From Beijerinckiaceae bacterium (GTDB lineage Bacteria > Pseudomonadota > Alphaproteobacteria > Rhizobiales > Beijerinckiaceae): 64,000 nt of DNA. The stretch is taken from assembly GCA_025458025.1 (NCBI GenBank), contig JALOTF010000002.1, positions 28,004-92,003 of the forward strand. Direction: 5' to 3'. Shown here piece by piece: positions 36,897-46,675 of the stretch; position 1 is the stretch's first letter; the number at the start of each line of letters is the position of its first letter. The position numbers were made by a program, and so were the translations under genes. Under the pieces are notes generated by a model. It worked only from the letters and a program-made list of their open reading frames with translations, did not search any database and was not told where the DNA came from.

Positions 36897-38387
36897 ATGG
36901 TTGAACGTCGCCTCCCCGTGATGCCCGAGCGCACGCCGGTGCCGCTTTTCGATCTCGTTCTCGTGGGTGCGACGGGCGATCTCGCCTTGCGGAAGCTGTT
37001 CCCGGCCCTTGCCCGGCGTGCGGCGGAGGGCGTGTTGCCGGATGGCAGCCGCATCACCGGTGTTGTCCGCAGCGGCGACAGCCCCGAGGCGCTGAAGGAG
37101 CATCTCGGCACGAAACTGCGCGAGCATGGCGTGGCCGATGAGGATGTGCGCCGCCTGCTGCCGATCGTCGAATTCGTGAAGGCGGATATCGCGGATGCCG
37201 CGAGCCTTTCCGGCCTTGCCGAGCGGCTGGATGACCCGAATCGCGTGCGGGCCTTCTATCTCGCGACGCCGCCAGACCGGTTCATTCCCGCGAGCCGCGC
37301 GCTGAAATCGGCGGGCCTGCTCGAAGGCGGCACGCGCCTCGTGCTCGAAAAGCCGCTGGGGCAGGATCTCGCCTCGGCCCGCGCCATCAACGAGGCCGTG
37401 GCGGCCGTGCTGCCTGAAAGCCAGACCTATCGCATCGACCATTACCTCGGGAAGGAGACGGTGCAGAACCTGCTCGTCCTGCGCTTCGCGAACACGCTTT
37501 TCGAGCGCTCATGGTCCGAACGCGACATCGATCATGTGCAGATCACCGTGGCCGAGACGGTGGGGCTTGAGGCCCGTGCGGGCTATTACGACAAGATCGG
37601 CGCCTTGCGCGACATGGTACAGAACCACGTGCTGCAACTTCTCTGCCTCTTCGCGATCGAGCCGCCGAATACGCTCACGGCTGATGCGATCCGTGATGAG
37701 AAAGTGCGTGTCCTGCGCGCGTTGAAGCCGATTTCCGGCCTTGATGTGCTGCAGAAAACCGTGCGCGGGCAATATATCCGCGGGTCGCTCGATGGCTCGC
37801 CGGTGCCGGGCTATGCCGAGGAACTCGGGCGCGAGAGCGGCACGGAAACCTTCGTTTCCCTGCGCTGCGAACTGGAAACCTGGCGTTGGGCGGGCGTGCC
37901 GATCTTCCTGCGCACGGGCAAGCGCATGGGCTCGCGCTATTCGGAGATCGTCGTCACCTTCCGCAAGCTGCCGCATCTCATCTTTCCGGGGCAGGCCGGG
38001 GCTGCGGTAGAAGCGAACCGGCTGGTCATCCGCCTGCAACCGAATGACGGCCTGCAATTGCAGATGATGATGAAGGTGCCGGGCTCGGGACGCCTGAAGC
38101 TTGTGCCGCGCGTGCTCGACCTGCGTTACGACACCGCCTTCGACGAGCGCACACCCGACGCCTATGAGCGCCTGCTGACCGATGTCATCCGTGGCGACCA
38201 GACGCTGTTCATGCGGCGCGATGAGGTGGAAACCGCCTGGTCCTTCATCGATCCCATCGTCGAGGGCTGGAAGGAGCATTACGCCACGCCGCATCGTTAT
38301 GTCGCCGGTACTTCCGGCCCGGCGCAGGCGGTGGCCCTCATCGAGCGGGAAGGGCGAAGTTGGAGTGACCCGGAATTGCGGGTTTGA
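36897..38387 (+). CDS. zwf: Glucose-6-phosphate 1-dehydrogenase
   Basis: 496 residues from ATG 36897, with GAAGGAA eight bases upstream; ATG 36849 would add 16 residues. VGATGDLALRKLFPAL near residue 22 is the NADP fingerprint, RIDHYLGKETVQNLLVLRFANTLFE near 180 holds the catalytic His-Asp, and LRTGKRMGSRYSEI near 335 is a substrate-site segment. It oxidises glucose-6-phosphate to 6-phosphogluconolactone. pgl follows after nine bases, and the upstream HexR-like boxes suggest repression by the neighbouring regulator. Confidence 0.97.
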   Translation: MVERRLPVMPERTPVPLFDLVLVGATGDLALRKLFPALARRAAEGVLPDGSRITGVVRSGDSPEALKEHLGTKLREHGVADEDVRRLLPIVEFVKADIADAASLSGLAERLDDPNRVRAFYLATPPDRFIPASRALKSAGLLEGGTRLVLEKPLGQDLASARAINEAVAAVLPESQTYRIDHYLGKETVQNLLVLRFANTLFERSWSERDIDHVQITVAETVGLEARAGYYDKIGALRDMVQNHVLQLLCLFAIEPPNTLTADAIRDEKVRVLRALKPISGLDVLQKTVRGQYIRGSLDGSPVPGYAEELGRESGTETFVSLRCELETWRWAGVPIFLRTGKRMGSRYSEIVVTFRKLPHLIFPGQAGAAVEANRLVIRLQPNDGLQLQMMMKVPGSGRLKLVPRVLDLRYDTAFDERTPDAYERLLTDVIRGDQTLFMRRDEVETAWSFIDPIVEGWKEHYATPHRYVAGTSGPAQAVALIEREGRSWSDPELRV

Positions 38388-38396
38388 GCGGCAGCC

Positions 38397-39089
38397 ATGA
38401 ACCGCGATCCCGTGCTGCATCTCCATGCCGATCTCGCCGGTGCTTCGCAGGCCCTCGCGGATTGGGTTGCCGCATGCATTCGCACGGTGCTGGAGCAGCA
38501 GGAGCGCGCGAGCGTCGCGCTGCCCGGTGGCTCGACGCCGGGGCTGTTTCTCGCGGCCCTGGCGAAGCAGGATCTGCCGTGGAAGCGCATCACATTGCTG
38601 CCCACCGATGAGCGCTTCGTGCCGGCGGACCACCCCCGTTCCAACGAGCGGATGATGCGCGCAGCACTTCAGCCGGCTTTGCTGGCGGGCGCGGAATGGC
38701 TCTCATTCGCCAGCGAAGAACCGAGGCAGTCGCTGGAGGATTTCGCGCGCCACCTCGCAGGGCGTGTCTTGCCGGTGCTGCCGCTCTCCGTCGTGGTTTG
38801 CGGCATGGGCGAGGACGGGCATATCGCTTCCCTCTTTCCGGGCGACGCGGCGGCGAATGCCGATCAGGGTGAAGGGCAGGCGATTGTTCCGGCCTTTCCG
38901 GCGGGCCTCGAGCCGCGCCTCTCGCTCTCGGCCAGCGTCCTGCGCGGCGCGCAGGAAGCCGCGCTGCTTTTTGCCGGCGAAGTAAAGCGGCATGTGTTGA
39001 CTGAGGCGCTGCGCCTTGGCGACAAGCCTGTGACGTTACTTATAACCGAGCGGAGAAGATTACATGCCTTCGTGGCCGAGCAATTGTGA
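38397..39089 (+). CDS. pgl: 6-phosphogluconolactonase
   Basis: 230 residues. ASVALPGGSTPGLFLAAL near residue 38, ITLLPTDERFVPADHPRSNERMMRAAL near 67 and VVCGMGEDGHIASLFPGDAAA near 135 are the family motifs. It hydrolyses the product of Zwf. Nine bases separate it from zwf, so they form one operon; no edd gene follows, and the next gene is an unrelated chemoreceptor. Confidence 0.95.
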   Translation: MNRDPVLHLHADLAGASQALADWVAACIRTVLEQQERASVALPGGSTPGLFLAALAKQDLPWKRITLLPTDERFVPADHPRSNERMMRAALQPALLAGAEWLSFASEEPRQSLEDFARHLAGRVLPVLPLSVVVCGMGEDGHIASLFPGDAAANADQGEGQAIVPAFPAGLEPRLSLSASVLRGAQEAALLFAGEVKRHVLTEALRLGDKPVTLLITERRRLHAFVAEQL

Positions 39090-39253
39090 GGGAAACTCAA
39101 TTCTCGATTGCAATTGGCGCACAATATTTATGCAAACCTCTCCATTCCTTATGTTTTTTAGCGTAACAAGGATCGGGATTTTCCATTTCTTTACCAGCTT
39201 CCGTTGAGCTTCCCGCATTCAGGACCGCCCCAGAAATCGAGCGGGAGCTTTGC

Positions 39254-41404
39254 ATGTTCGGGAAGTTGAAGAAGCAATCGGGCGCAACACGTCCCGCGAC
39301 CGGCAAGGCAATGCGCCTCTCCATCGGTCGACGGCTGGCTCTGGGCTTTGCTCTTGTGGTGATGCCATTCATTCTGGGCGGTGCGGCCTCCTACTGGTTT
39401 GTCGACAAGGCCCGCGGCAATGTGGAAGCGATGCTCGATCGATCGCAGGCCGCGCGCCTTACAGCCGAGGTGATGGCAACTGTTCATGCCGCAACCGCCA
39501 ATCTCGGAAGTTTCGTGCTGACCAATGACGACAAAGCCCGTCGTGCCTTCGATCAGGACTGGATCGACCTCCTGAGGCACATGAAGGCGGTGGATGAGCG
39601 ACTCGCAACCGAAGCCAACAGCGAGATCGTCGCCACCTTGCGCGAGGTGAAGGAATCAGTCCTTGCGCTCCAGCGCGTTCAGACCCGCATCGCCTCGATG
39701 ACCGGTGGCCCCAGCGCCCTGCCGGGGATGACGCGACTGGAAACCCAGCTTGTGCCGGACGGCATGGCGCTGGTGGAGCTGCTCAACAACCTCGTCGAGC
39801 GCCGCCCCAAGGGCAATTTCGATGTCGATGATGTTCGCGCCTTCCAGTTCATGGCGCGGGATGTGCGCGACATGTTCCTCCGGGCCATCGCGGCGCTTCG
39901 CCTCTATGCCTATTCCGGCACAGAGGAGGATCTTTCGGTCTACAACGACCTTGTAGGCGTACTGTCGTTCCGCATCACGCAGCTGGATCGCCGCGCCGTG
40001 GGCTTCGGCCAGGATTACAATACCGATCTGACGGTGCTGAAGGAAACGCTTCCCAACTGGATGAAGGGTGCGAACGAGATCGTCGATCGCCGCAAGCTGC
40101 CGAGCTGGAACCGCGTGCACCAGATCGTTGCGGAAGAAGCGGCACCCGTCGTGAGCAAGATCACCGCGCTGCTCGAAGGCGAGATCAACCAGTTCGGCGA
40201 GAAGACCGCTGGCCTCGGAGATCGCCAGAAGGCCGATGTGGTGCAACGCGCTGAAGGTTCGCAGCAAATCCTTGCGTTAAGCTCCATGGTGACACTTGCG
40301 GTCATCACGCTTGCCACCCTGCTGGCGATCATCCTCGGTTTCGCGATCAGCCGTTCGCTCACCGGCCCGATCACCGGGCTGACGGTGGCCATGCGACGGC
40401 TCGCCAACAAGGATTATGCCACCGACGTGCCCGGTGAATCGCGCGCCGACGAAGTGGGTGACATGGCCCGCGCGGTGCTGGTGTTCCGCGAAACCGGGCT
40501 TGAGGCCGAGCGCATGCGCGGGGCCGAACTCGAGGGACAGCGGGATCGCGAGCGGCGCAATGCTGCCATCGAGGCCGCCATCGGGTCGTTCGAGGTCGGT
40601 GCGGCGGAGATCGTGACCACGCTCGCCTCTGCCTCCACGCAATTGCAGGCTGCAGCCACGAGCCTTTCCGCAACGGCCGAGGAGACCTCGATGCAGGCGA
40701 CCTCGGTTGCCAGTGCGGCCGATGAAGCCTCGGTCAATGTGCAGGGGCTGGCCAGTGCGGGCGATGAACTCGCGCATTCTATTGGCGAGATCGGTGAGCA
40801 GGTACGCCGCTCCACCGAGATCGCCGCGAAAGCTGTGGCGCGAGCCTCCGAAACCGATCAGCAGGTGCAGCAGCTCGCACTGTCGGCGCAGCGCATCAGC
40901 GAGGTTGTTTCACTCATCCACTCGATTGCGTCGCAGACGAACCTGCTCGCGCTCAACGCGACCATCGAGGCCGCGCGGGCGGGCGAGGCGGGGCGTGGTT
41001 TCGCGGTGGTCGCGAATGAGGTCAAGGAACTCGCGAACCAGACGCGTCTGGCCACGGAACAGATCGCCGAGAGTGTGCAGGCTATGCAATCGGTGACGGA
41101 TGGCACCATCAGTGCCATCCAGGGCATTGGCGAGGCGATCGGCGCGATCGACGGCATCTCGAAGATGATCGAGGCCTCGATCGTGGAGCAGGACCGCGCG
41201 ACTCACAACATCGCGCTCAATGTCCAGCAGGCCGCGCGCGGCACGGAGGAGGTGTCCTCCAACATCGCGCAGGTCAATCAGGCGGCAGCTTCCACCGGCA
41301 GTGCGGCGACGCAGGTGATGGCCTCGGCCTCCGAGCTGGCCGAACAGGCTGAGCGCATGCGCCGGCGCGTGCAGGACTTCCTGGCCGCCGTGCGCGCAGC
41401 CTGA
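39254..41404 (+). CDS. Methyl-accepting chemotaxis protein
   Basis: 716 residues. Short basic N-terminus, first membrane helix near 30-50, a long helical periplasmic sensor (about 51-340; CHASE3/four-helix-bundle-like), second helix near 340-365, HAMP near 366-420 ([24 protein letters not shown]), and a cytoplasmic signalling domain whose hairpin tip is [21 protein letters not shown] near 553-575 with [15 protein letters not shown] after it. No C-terminal CheR-binding pentapeptide. Ligand unknown. GGGAGC precedes ATG 39254. A hairpin follows the gene. No che genes are nearby. Confidence 0.93.
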   Translation: MFGKLKKQSGATRPATGKAMRLSIGRRLALGFALVVMPFILGGAASYWFVDKARGNVEAMLDRSQAARLTAEVMATVHAATANLGSFVLTNDDKARRAFDQDWIDLLRHMKAVDERLATEANSEIVATLREVKESVLALQRVQTRIASMTGGPSALPGMTRLETQLVPDGMALVELLNNLVERRPKGNFDVDDVRAFQFMARDVRDMFLRAIAALRLYAYSGTEEDLSVYNDLVGVLSFRITQLDRRAVGFGQDYNTDLTVLKETLPNWMKGANEIVDRRKLPSWNRVHQIVAEEAAPVVSKITALLEGEINQFGEKTAGLGDRQKADVVQRAEGSQQILALSSMVTLAVITLATLLAIILGFAISRSLTGPITGLTVAMRRLANKDYATDVPGESRADEVGDMARAVLVFRETGLEAERMRGAELEGQRDRERRNAAIEAAIGSFEVGAAEIVTTLASASTQLQAAATSLSATAEETSMQATSVASAADEASVNVQGLASAGDELAHSIGEIGEQVRRSTEIAAKAVARASETDQQVQQLALSAQRISEVVSLIHSIASQTNLLALNATIEAARAGEAGRGFAVVANEVKELANQTRLATEQIAESVQAMQSVTDGTISAIQGIGEAIGAIDGISKMIEASIVEQDRATHNIALNVQQAARGTEEVSSNIAQVNQAAASTGSAATQVMASASELAEQAERMRRRVQDFLAAVRAA

Positions 41405-41420
41405 GCCCGTGACATCAAGG

Positions 41421-41443
41421 CGCGCCTGCTCCAAGCAGGCGTG
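41421..41443 (+). terminator. Hairpin downstream of the chemoreceptor gene
   Basis: GCCTGCT (41424-41430), loop CCA, AGCAGGC (41434-41440), extended by further pairs to CGC/GTG. There is no T-tract, so it is a weak terminator or a transcript-stabilising stem. Confidence 0.4.
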
Positions 41444-41516
41444 CGTTCGCCGCGCTTCAGGCGGGTGAATGATGGTGTCGTTCTGATGGATGAACGGGCT
41501 GGGACGGAGAAGAAAA

Positions 41517-41592
41517 TGGTGGAGCTGAGCGGGATCGAACCGCTGACCTCTGCAGTGCGATTGCAGCGCTCTCCCAGCTGAGCTACAGCCCC
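41517..41592 (-). tRNA. tRNA-Ala (anticodon CGC)
   Basis: 76 bases on the minus strand, starting at 41592, with an encoded CCA at 41517-41520. The acceptor stem GGGGCTG pairs with CAGCTCC (one G-U). The D arm TAGCTCAGCTGGGAGAGC is typical of tRNA-Ala. The anticodon stem CTGCA/TGCAG encloses loop ATCGCAC, giving anticodon CGC, which reads GCG. The T arm is AGCGG TTCGATC CCGCT. GCG is a plausible common alanine codon in this genome. Confidence 0.96.
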
Positions 41593-41608
41593 GGAAACGG
41601 GTGGCAGG

Positions 41609-41637
41609 TTCATTGCGGAACTTCTCGGCGAAGTCAA
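41609..41637 (-). promoter_or_regulatory. Possible promoter of tRNA-Ala
   Basis: On the minus strand TTGACT (41632-41637) and AATGAA (41609-41614) are 17 bp apart, with the -10 about 16 bases before the tRNA 5' end. The -35 is good, the -10 weak. Confidence 0.4.
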
Positions 41638-41792
41638 CGGGCAATTCGCGGCGATGTACAAGTTGATGTCGCGAGCCGGCCTTGCCCCCCGCGGCCTCGC
41701 TCGGATAGAGGTGAAGCCGCAATGCTCGCGTCGCGCCGCCGTTTCCTCCGGGAAATGAATTCCGTTTCGGAAATCTGTTTGGGACCTTCTCG

Positions 41793-42068
41793 ATGAATCC
41801 GCTGCTCTGGCTCTTCGATACCGTCGTCTCGCTCTACATCTGGATGGTGGTCGGACAGGCCGTGCTGAGCCTGCTGATTGGCTTTGGCATCGTGAATGCC
41901 CGCCAGCCGCTTGTCTCGTCGATCGGGGAGTTTCTCTATCGCGTTACCGAGCCGGCTTTGGCGCCCATTCGCCGGCGCATGCCGAATCTCGGCCCGGTGG
42001 ATATCTCGCCGATGGTTCTCATCATCGGCCTGCTGTTCCTGATGCGCCTCGTGCACTGGGTGTTCTGA
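41793..42068 (+). CDS. YggT family membrane protein
   Basis: 91 residues with two hydrophobic segments (about 5-32 and 65-88). The pattern SSIGEFLYRVTEPALAPIRRRMPNLGPVDISPMVLIIGLLFL is diagnostic of YggT, a small membrane protein conserved near the division site in many bacteria; its role is not settled. A DUF167 (YggU) gene lies 627 bases downstream, as often seen, here with a cytochrome-like gene between them. Confidence 0.9.
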   Translation: MNPLLWLFDTVVSLYIWMVVGQAVLSLLIGFGIVNARQPLVSSIGEFLYRVTEPALAPIRRRMPNLGPVDISPMVLIIGLLFLMRLVHWVF

Positions 42069-42149
42069 GCCCAGTGCGCAACCGCCCGGGGCTTGCGAAG
42101 CGCGCGTGCCTCGGTCACTCTCTTCCGGCTGCAACGGGAGGAGCGGATG

Positions 42150-42698
42150 ATGATGCGTCGGGGAGGGGTCGCGCTCGCTGCGGCCATCATGGGAATTCTG
42201 GCCGTTCCGGGCCATGCGCAGAATGCGGGTGATGCGACCTTCACGCGCGTGGCGCTGCCGGCTGATTTCGCCAAGGGCTTCAAGCTTTACGACAAGGTCG
42301 ACAAGCCCGACCGCAAGATCGTGCGCTATCTCTACATCAATCCGCAGGCGCTGGCGGCCGTGAAACCGGGCGAGCCCTTCCCGGATGGCACAATCCTGGT
42401 GATGGCCGATCACGATGTCGCGCTGGAAGCGGGCGGCACGCCGATCAAGGGGGCTGATGGTCGGTTGCAGCCCACGCAGCGCCTGCGCGCCATCGCCGTG
42501 ATGGAAAAGCGCGCGGGCTGGGGCGAGACCAATCTCTTCCCCACCGACAAGGATAACGGCGATTGGGAATATGCCTCCTTCAAGGCGGATGGCGCGCCCA
42601 ACCCCATCAAGCTCGACAATTGCTATGCCTGCCACCTGCCGCAGAAGGGGCTGGATTTCACCTTCTCGGGCCAGAAAATCTACGATCTGAAGAAATGA
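42150..42698 (+). CDS. Cytochrome P460 family protein
   Basis: 182 residues; GGGAGGAG is six bases before ATG 42150 (ATGs at 42147 and 42153 are also in frame). Signal peptide to about residue 24 (VPGHAQ). The domain contains FKLYDKVDKPDRKIVRYLYIN near 46, GTILVMADHDV, and IAVMEKRAGWGETNLFP near 119, whose lysine may correspond to the heme-crosslinking Lys of P460. A single heme-attachment motif C-Y-A-C-H lies near residue 163. P460 proteins oxidise hydroxylamine or related species, but many homologues are untested. Exported, likely periplasmic. It overlaps the DUF167 gene by four bases. Confidence 0.85.
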   Translation: MMRRGGVALAAAIMGILAVPGHAQNAGDATFTRVALPADFAKGFKLYDKVDKPDRKIVRYLYINPQALAAVKPGEPFPDGTILVMADHDVALEAGGTPIKGADGRLQPTQRLRAIAVMEKRAGWGETNLFPTDKDNGDWEYASFKADGAPNPIKLDNCYACHLPQKGLDFTFSGQKIYDLKK

Positions 42699-43033
42699 AC
42701 CCCGCCGCCGGGGCGGGTTTTCTCCGGGCCGATGGCGAGGGAACGCTGGTGTTCCTTCGCCTGACGCCGCGCGGCGGTCGCGATGCGCTCGAGGGGGTCG
42801 AAACCCTCGCGGATGGCCGTGCGGTGCTCATGGCCCGCGTGCGCGCCGTGCCCGAGGATGGCCGCGCCAATGCCGCCATCGAGAAGCTTCTGGCACAGGA
42901 ATTGGGCCTTCCTGCCCGCGCGATTCGCATTGTGGCGGGTGCGACCTCGCGCCTCAAGACGATCCGCATCAATGAGGCGTATCAGGATGTGCAGAAAAAA
43001 CTGGCGCGCCGGGGCGTGGTGCCGCAAGGCTGA
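42695..43033 (+). CDS. DUF167 (YggU) family protein
   Basis: 112 residues from ATG 42695, whose bases overlap the stop of the P460 gene. LRLTPRGGRDALEGVETLADGRAVLMARVRAVPEDGRANAAIEKLLAQELGLP is the full DUF167 pattern, with the RVRAVPEDGRANAA block and IVAGATSRLKTIRI near 84. A small alpha/beta protein of unknown function, frequently paired with yggT. Confidence 0.88.
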   Translation: MNPAAGAGFLRADGEGTLVFLRLTPRGGRDALEGVETLADGRAVLMARVRAVPEDGRANAAIEKLLAQELGLPARAIRIVAGATSRLKTIRINEAYQDVQKKLARRGVVPQG

Positions 43034-43115
43034 GGTCCGACCAAGGTCGTGCCGCTCAGACATTGCAGTGCGGCAGAGTTTTCGCTAACGGACCCCATTG
43101 TTCCGTTTTCACAAC

Positions 43116-43139
43116 GTCTTTGTGTCACGACACGAAGAC
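43116..43139. promoter_or_regulatory. 24-bp palindrome upstream of sdhC
   Basis: Halves GTCTTTGTGTCA and CGACACGAAGAC are reverse complements at 10 of 12 positions. The site ends 17 bases before ATG 43157, so it may be an operator or a leader hairpin close to the ribosome-binding site. A weak promoter-like TTGCAG/TAACGG pair lies at 43063-43091. Confidence 0.5.
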
Positions 43140-43156
43140 CAGACTTGGAAAACCCG

Positions 43157-43549
43157 ATGCCGCGCACCTCTCCGGCCCAGCGCCCGCTTTCTCCGCACCT
43201 CCAGATCTACAAACCGACGATTACCATGGTGATGTCGGTTCTGCATCGCGTCACGGGTGCGGCCCTGTTCTTCGGCACCCTGCTGGTGGTGGCGATGCTC
43301 GTCGCGCTTGCGGCCGGCAAGGATGCCTATGGCGTGGTGCAGGCGATCTACGGATCGTGGATCGGCAAGCTCGTGCTGTTCGGCTACACCTGGGCGCTGT
43401 TCCACCACATGTTCGGCGGCCTGCGTCATCTCATCTGGGATACCGGCGCGATGTTCGACCGCGAGGCGCGGATGAAGCTCGGCTGGGCGACGCTCATCGG
43501 CTCGGTGGGGCTCACCCTGCTGGTCTGGGCGCTGGTTCTGATGCGCTGA
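43157..43549 (+). CDS. sdhC: Succinate dehydrogenase cytochrome b556 subunit
   Basis: 130 residues, three transmembrane helices. RPLSPHLQIYKPTITMVMSVLHRVTGAALF near residue 8 is the SdhC signature, and FHHMFGGLRHLIWD near 85 contains the heme-ligand His. Membrane anchor of complex II. Start at ATG 43157 chosen by family length; the frame upstream to 43049 is non-conserved. sdhD follows after 12 bases. Confidence 0.95.
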   Translation: MPRTSPAQRPLSPHLQIYKPTITMVMSVLHRVTGAALFFGTLLVVAMLVALAAGKDAYGVVQAIYGSWIGKLVLFGYTWALFHHMFGGLRHLIWDTGAMFDREARMKLGWATLIGSVGLTLLVWALVLMR

Positions 43550-43561
43550 GGGGGATGAACC

Positions 43562-43957
43562 ATGTCACATAATCCGAATTCCATTCGCACCCCTCTCGCC
43601 CGCGTTCGTGGCCTTGGTGCTGCGAAATCCGGCACCGGCCATTTCTGGATGCAGCGCCTGACGGCGGTCGCGAATATCCCGCTGACCTTCGCCATGGTGG
43701 TGATCGTGGTGATGCTCGCGAAGCTCGATTATGCCGGCGCCCGCGCGCTGGTGGCGAACCCGCTGGTCGGCATCCTGCTCATCGCCTTCCTCGTCTCGGC
43801 GCTGCTGCATATGCGCCTCGGCATGCAGGTGATCATCGAGGATTACGTCCATGAGGAGGGGAAGAAGATCGTGCTCATCCTCCTCAACACCTTTTTCGCG
43901 GTGCTGATGGGGCTCGCCTCCATCTACGCCATCCTCCGCATCGGCTTCGGCAGCTGA
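43562..43957 (+). CDS. sdhD: Succinate dehydrogenase hydrophobic membrane anchor subunit
   Basis: 131 residues, three helices. [34 protein letters not shown] near the N-terminus and [23 protein letters not shown] near 82 match alphaproteobacterial SdhD, with the second heme ligand and quinone-site residues. GGGGGATGAACC precedes ATG 43562. Second gene of sdhCDAB. Confidence 0.95.
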   Translation: MSHNPNSIRTPLARVRGLGAAKSGTGHFWMQRLTAVANIPLTFAMVVIVVMLAKLDYAGARALVANPLVGILLIAFLVSALLHMRLGMQVIIEDYVHEEGKKIVLILLNTFFAVLMGLASIYAILRIGFGS

Positions 43958-43994
43958 GCGGTTCGTTTCGGAATTTCGGCAGGGAACCTGTTTC

Positions 43995-45833
43995 ATGGCA
44001 ACGAAGGACGCGAAAGCGAAGGGCACGTTCGAGATCAACGGACGCGCCTATCCGGTCACCGATCACACTTTCGACGTGGTGGTGGTGGGTGCGGGCGGTG
44101 CGGGTCTGCGCGCCACGGTCGGCTGCTCGCAGGCCGGCCTGCGCACGGCATGCATCACCAAGGTGTTCCCCACCCGCTCGCATACGGTGGCGGCGCAGGG
44201 CGGCGTGGCCGCAGCGCTTGGCAATATGGGCCAGGACGAGTGGAAGTGGCACATGTACGACACCGTGAAGGGGTCGGACTGGCTGGGCGACCAGGATGCC
44301 ATCGAATATCTCTGCCGGAACGCGCCGGCCGCCGTTTACGAACTCGAGCATTGGGGCGTGCCCTTCTCGCGCACCGAAGAGGGCAAGATCTACCAGCGCC
44401 CCTTCGGCGGCATGACCACCGATTACGGCAATGGCCCGCCGGCCCAGCGCACCTGCGCGGCGGCTGACCGCACGGGACACGCCATTCTCCACACGCTCTA
44501 TGGCCAGGCCCTGCGGAACTCGACCGAGTTCTTCATCGAGTATTTCGCCATCGACCTGATCATGGATCAGGAAGGCGTGTGCCGTGGCGTCGTCGCCATG
44601 AAGATGGATGACGGCACGATCCACCGCTTCCGCTCGCAGCTCTGCATCCTCGCGACGGGTGGTTATGGCCGCGCGTACTTCTCCGCCACCTCGGCGCATA
44701 CCTGCACGGGCGATGGCAATGCGATGGTTTTGCGCGCCGGCTTGCCGCTTCAGGATATGGAATTCGTGCAGTTCCACCCCACCGGCATCTATGGCGCGGG
44801 CTGCCTCATCACCGAGGGCGCGCGCGGCGAGGGCGGTTACCTCACCAATGCCGGCGGCGAGCGCTTCATGGAGCGCTATGCGCCCTCCGTGAAGGATCTC
44901 GCCCCGCGTGACATGGTTTCGCGCGCGATGACCATGGAAATCCGCGAGGGCCGTGGTGTCGGCAAGAGTGGCGACCACATCCACCTGCATCTCGAGCATC
45001 TCGACCCCGCGATCCTGCATGCCCGCCTGCCGGGCATTTCGGAAAGCGCGAAGATCTTCGCGGGCGTGGACGTGACGAAGGAGCCGATCCCGGTTCTGCC
45101 GACCGTGCATTACAACATGGGCGGCATCCAGACGAACTATCACGGCGAAGTCGTCACCATGAAGGGCGGTAACCCGGATACCATCGTCCCGGGTCTGATG
45201 GCCGTGGGCGAAGCGGCCTGCGTGTCCGTGCATGGCGCGAACCGCCTCGGCTCGAACTCGCTGATCGACCTCGTGGTGTTCGGTCGCGCGGCTGGCCTGC
45301 GCGCCGCCGAACTGGTGACCGCCGGTGCGAAGCAGCCGGAACTGCCGGCCGATTCGGCGGATCTCTCGCTCGGTCGCCTTGACCATTACCGCTATGCGAA
45401 TGGTGGCACCTCCACCGCCGAGCTTCGGTTGCGCATGCAGAAGACCATGCAGGCGAACTGCGCGGTCTATCGCACGGGCGAGACGCTGGAAGAAGGCTCG
45501 AAGCTCATCCACGAGGTGTGGAAGGGCATCGAGGACATCAAGGTCACGGATCGCAGCCTCGTCTGGAATTCCGACCTGCTGGAAACGCTCGAATTCGACA
45601 ACCTCATCGTTCAGGCGGTGGTGACGATGGATTCCGCCGTGAACCGCACGGAATCGCGTGGCGCGCATGCCCGCGAGGATTTCCCGGATCGCGACGACAA
45701 GACCTGGATGAAGCACACGCTCGCCTGGATGGATGAGAACAAGCGCTCGGTGACGATCGATTATCGCCCGGTGCATTCCTACACCATGTCGAACGACGTA
45801 CAGACCATTCCGCCGAAGCAGCGCGTTTATTGA
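43995..45833 (+). CDS. sdhA: Succinate dehydrogenase flavoprotein subunit
   Basis: 612 residues. FAD fingerprint [16 protein letters not shown] near residue 28; covalent-FAD histidine in [18 protein letters not shown] near 62; [23 protein letters not shown] near 257; active Arg/His in [13 protein letters not shown] near 370 and [16 protein letters not shown] near 415. It oxidises succinate to fumarate and passes electrons to SdhB. Normal length. A large reverse-strand frame across it is a shadow. Confidence 0.98.
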   Translation: MATKDAKAKGTFEINGRAYPVTDHTFDVVVVGAGGAGLRATVGCSQAGLRTACITKVFPTRSHTVAAQGGVAAALGNMGQDEWKWHMYDTVKGSDWLGDQDAIEYLCRNAPAAVYELEHWGVPFSRTEEGKIYQRPFGGMTTDYGNGPPAQRTCAAADRTGHAILHTLYGQALRNSTEFFIEYFAIDLIMDQEGVCRGVVAMKMDDGTIHRFRSQLCILATGGYGRAYFSATSAHTCTGDGNAMVLRAGLPLQDMEFVQFHPTGIYGAGCLITEGARGEGGYLTNAGGERFMERYAPSVKDLAPRDMVSRAMTMEIREGRGVGKSGDHIHLHLEHLDPAILHARLPGISESAKIFAGVDVTKEPIPVLPTVHYNMGGIQTNYHGEVVTMKGGNPDTIVPGLMAVGEAACVSVHGANRLGSNSLIDLVVFGRAAGLRAAELVTAGAKQPELPADSADLSLGRLDHYRYANGGTSTAELRLRMQKTMQANCAVYRTGETLEEGSKLIHEVWKGIEDIKVTDRSLVWNSDLLETLEFDNLIVQAVVTMDSAVNRTESRGAHAREDFPDRDDKTWMKHTLAWMDENKRSVTIDYRPVHSYTMSNDVQTIPPKQRVY

Positions 45834-45843
45834 GGAACCTGCA

Positions 45844-46623
45844 ATGGCCCAGTTTCAACTCCCCAAGAATTCCCGCCTGACCGAAGGCAAGACCTGGCCG
45901 AAGCCTGCGGGTGCCAACAACCTGCGCGAATTCCGCATCTATCGCTGGGATCCGGATGGCGAGAGCAATCCGCGCGTCGATACCTATTTCGTCGATCTCG
46001 ACGATTGTGGCCCGATGATTCTCGACGCGATCATCTGGATCAAGAACAAGATCGATCCCACGCTGACCTTCCGTCGCTCCTGCCGCGAGGGCATTTGCGG
46101 CTCCTGCGCGATGAATATCGACGGGGCCAACACCCTCGCCTGCACCAAGGGCATGGAGGAGATCGACGGTCCGGTTCGCATCTATCCGCTGCCGCATATG
46201 CCGGTGGTGAAAGATCTCGTGCCGGATCTCACCCGCTTTTACGCCCAGCACGCCTCCATCGAGCCGTGGCTCAAGACCTCGACGCCTGCGCCGGAGAATG
46301 AGTGGAAGCAGGCCCCGGTGGACCGCGAGAAGCTCGACGGTCTCTATGAGTGCATTCTCTGCGCCTGCTGCTCCACCTCTTGCCCCAGCTATTGGTGGAA
46401 TGGCGATCGCTATCTCGGCCCGGCGGCCCTGCTGCAGGCCTATCGCTGGCTGATCGACAGCCGCGATGAAGCGACCGGCGAGCGGCTCGACAATCTGGAA
46501 GACCCCTTCCGGCTTTATCGCTGCCACACGATCATGAATTGCTCCAACGCTTGCCCCAAGGGCCTCAATCCGGCCAAGGCGATTGCGGAGATCAAGAAGA
46601 TGATGGTGGCGCGTCAGTTCTGA
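45844..46623 (+). CDS. sdhB: Succinate dehydrogenase iron-sulfur subunit
   Basis: 259 residues. The [2Fe-2S] ligands are in [16 protein letters not shown] with Cys later in LACTKG (near 78-101); the [4Fe-4S] and [3Fe-4S] ligands are in [16 protein letters not shown] near 171-180 and [21 protein letters not shown] near 224-240. It bridges SdhA and the quinone site. Last gene of sdhCDAB, ten bases after sdhA, followed by an intrinsic terminator. Confidence 0.98.
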   Translation: MAQFQLPKNSRLTEGKTWPKPAGANNLREFRIYRWDPDGESNPRVDTYFVDLDDCGPMILDAIIWIKNKIDPTLTFRRSCREGICGSCAMNIDGANTLACTKGMEEIDGPVRIYPLPHMPVVKDLVPDLTRFYAQHASIEPWLKTSTPAPENEWKQAPVDREKLDGLYECILCACCSTSCPSYWWNGDRYLGPAALLQAYRWLIDSRDEATGERLDNLEDPFRLYRCHTIMNCSNACPKGLNPAKAIAEIKKMMVARQF

Positions 46624-46647
46624 TGGGTGCGCGCTCCTCAGTTCTCA

Positions 46648-46675
46648 AAAAGCCGCCTCCGGGCGGCTTTTTTTT
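46648..46675. terminator. Bidirectional terminator after sdhB
   Basis: AGCCGCC (46651-46657), loop TCCG, GGCGGCT (46662-46668), followed by seven T (46669-46675) and preceded by four A. It serves sdhB on the plus strand and the convergent MAPEG gene, whose stop codon overlaps the T-run. Confidence 0.92.

Noticed and set aside
43884-45776. 630-codon reverse-strand frame across sdhA
   Set aside because: Antisense to a perfect sdhA; His/Arg/Ala-rich with no motif; typical shadow in high-GC DNA.
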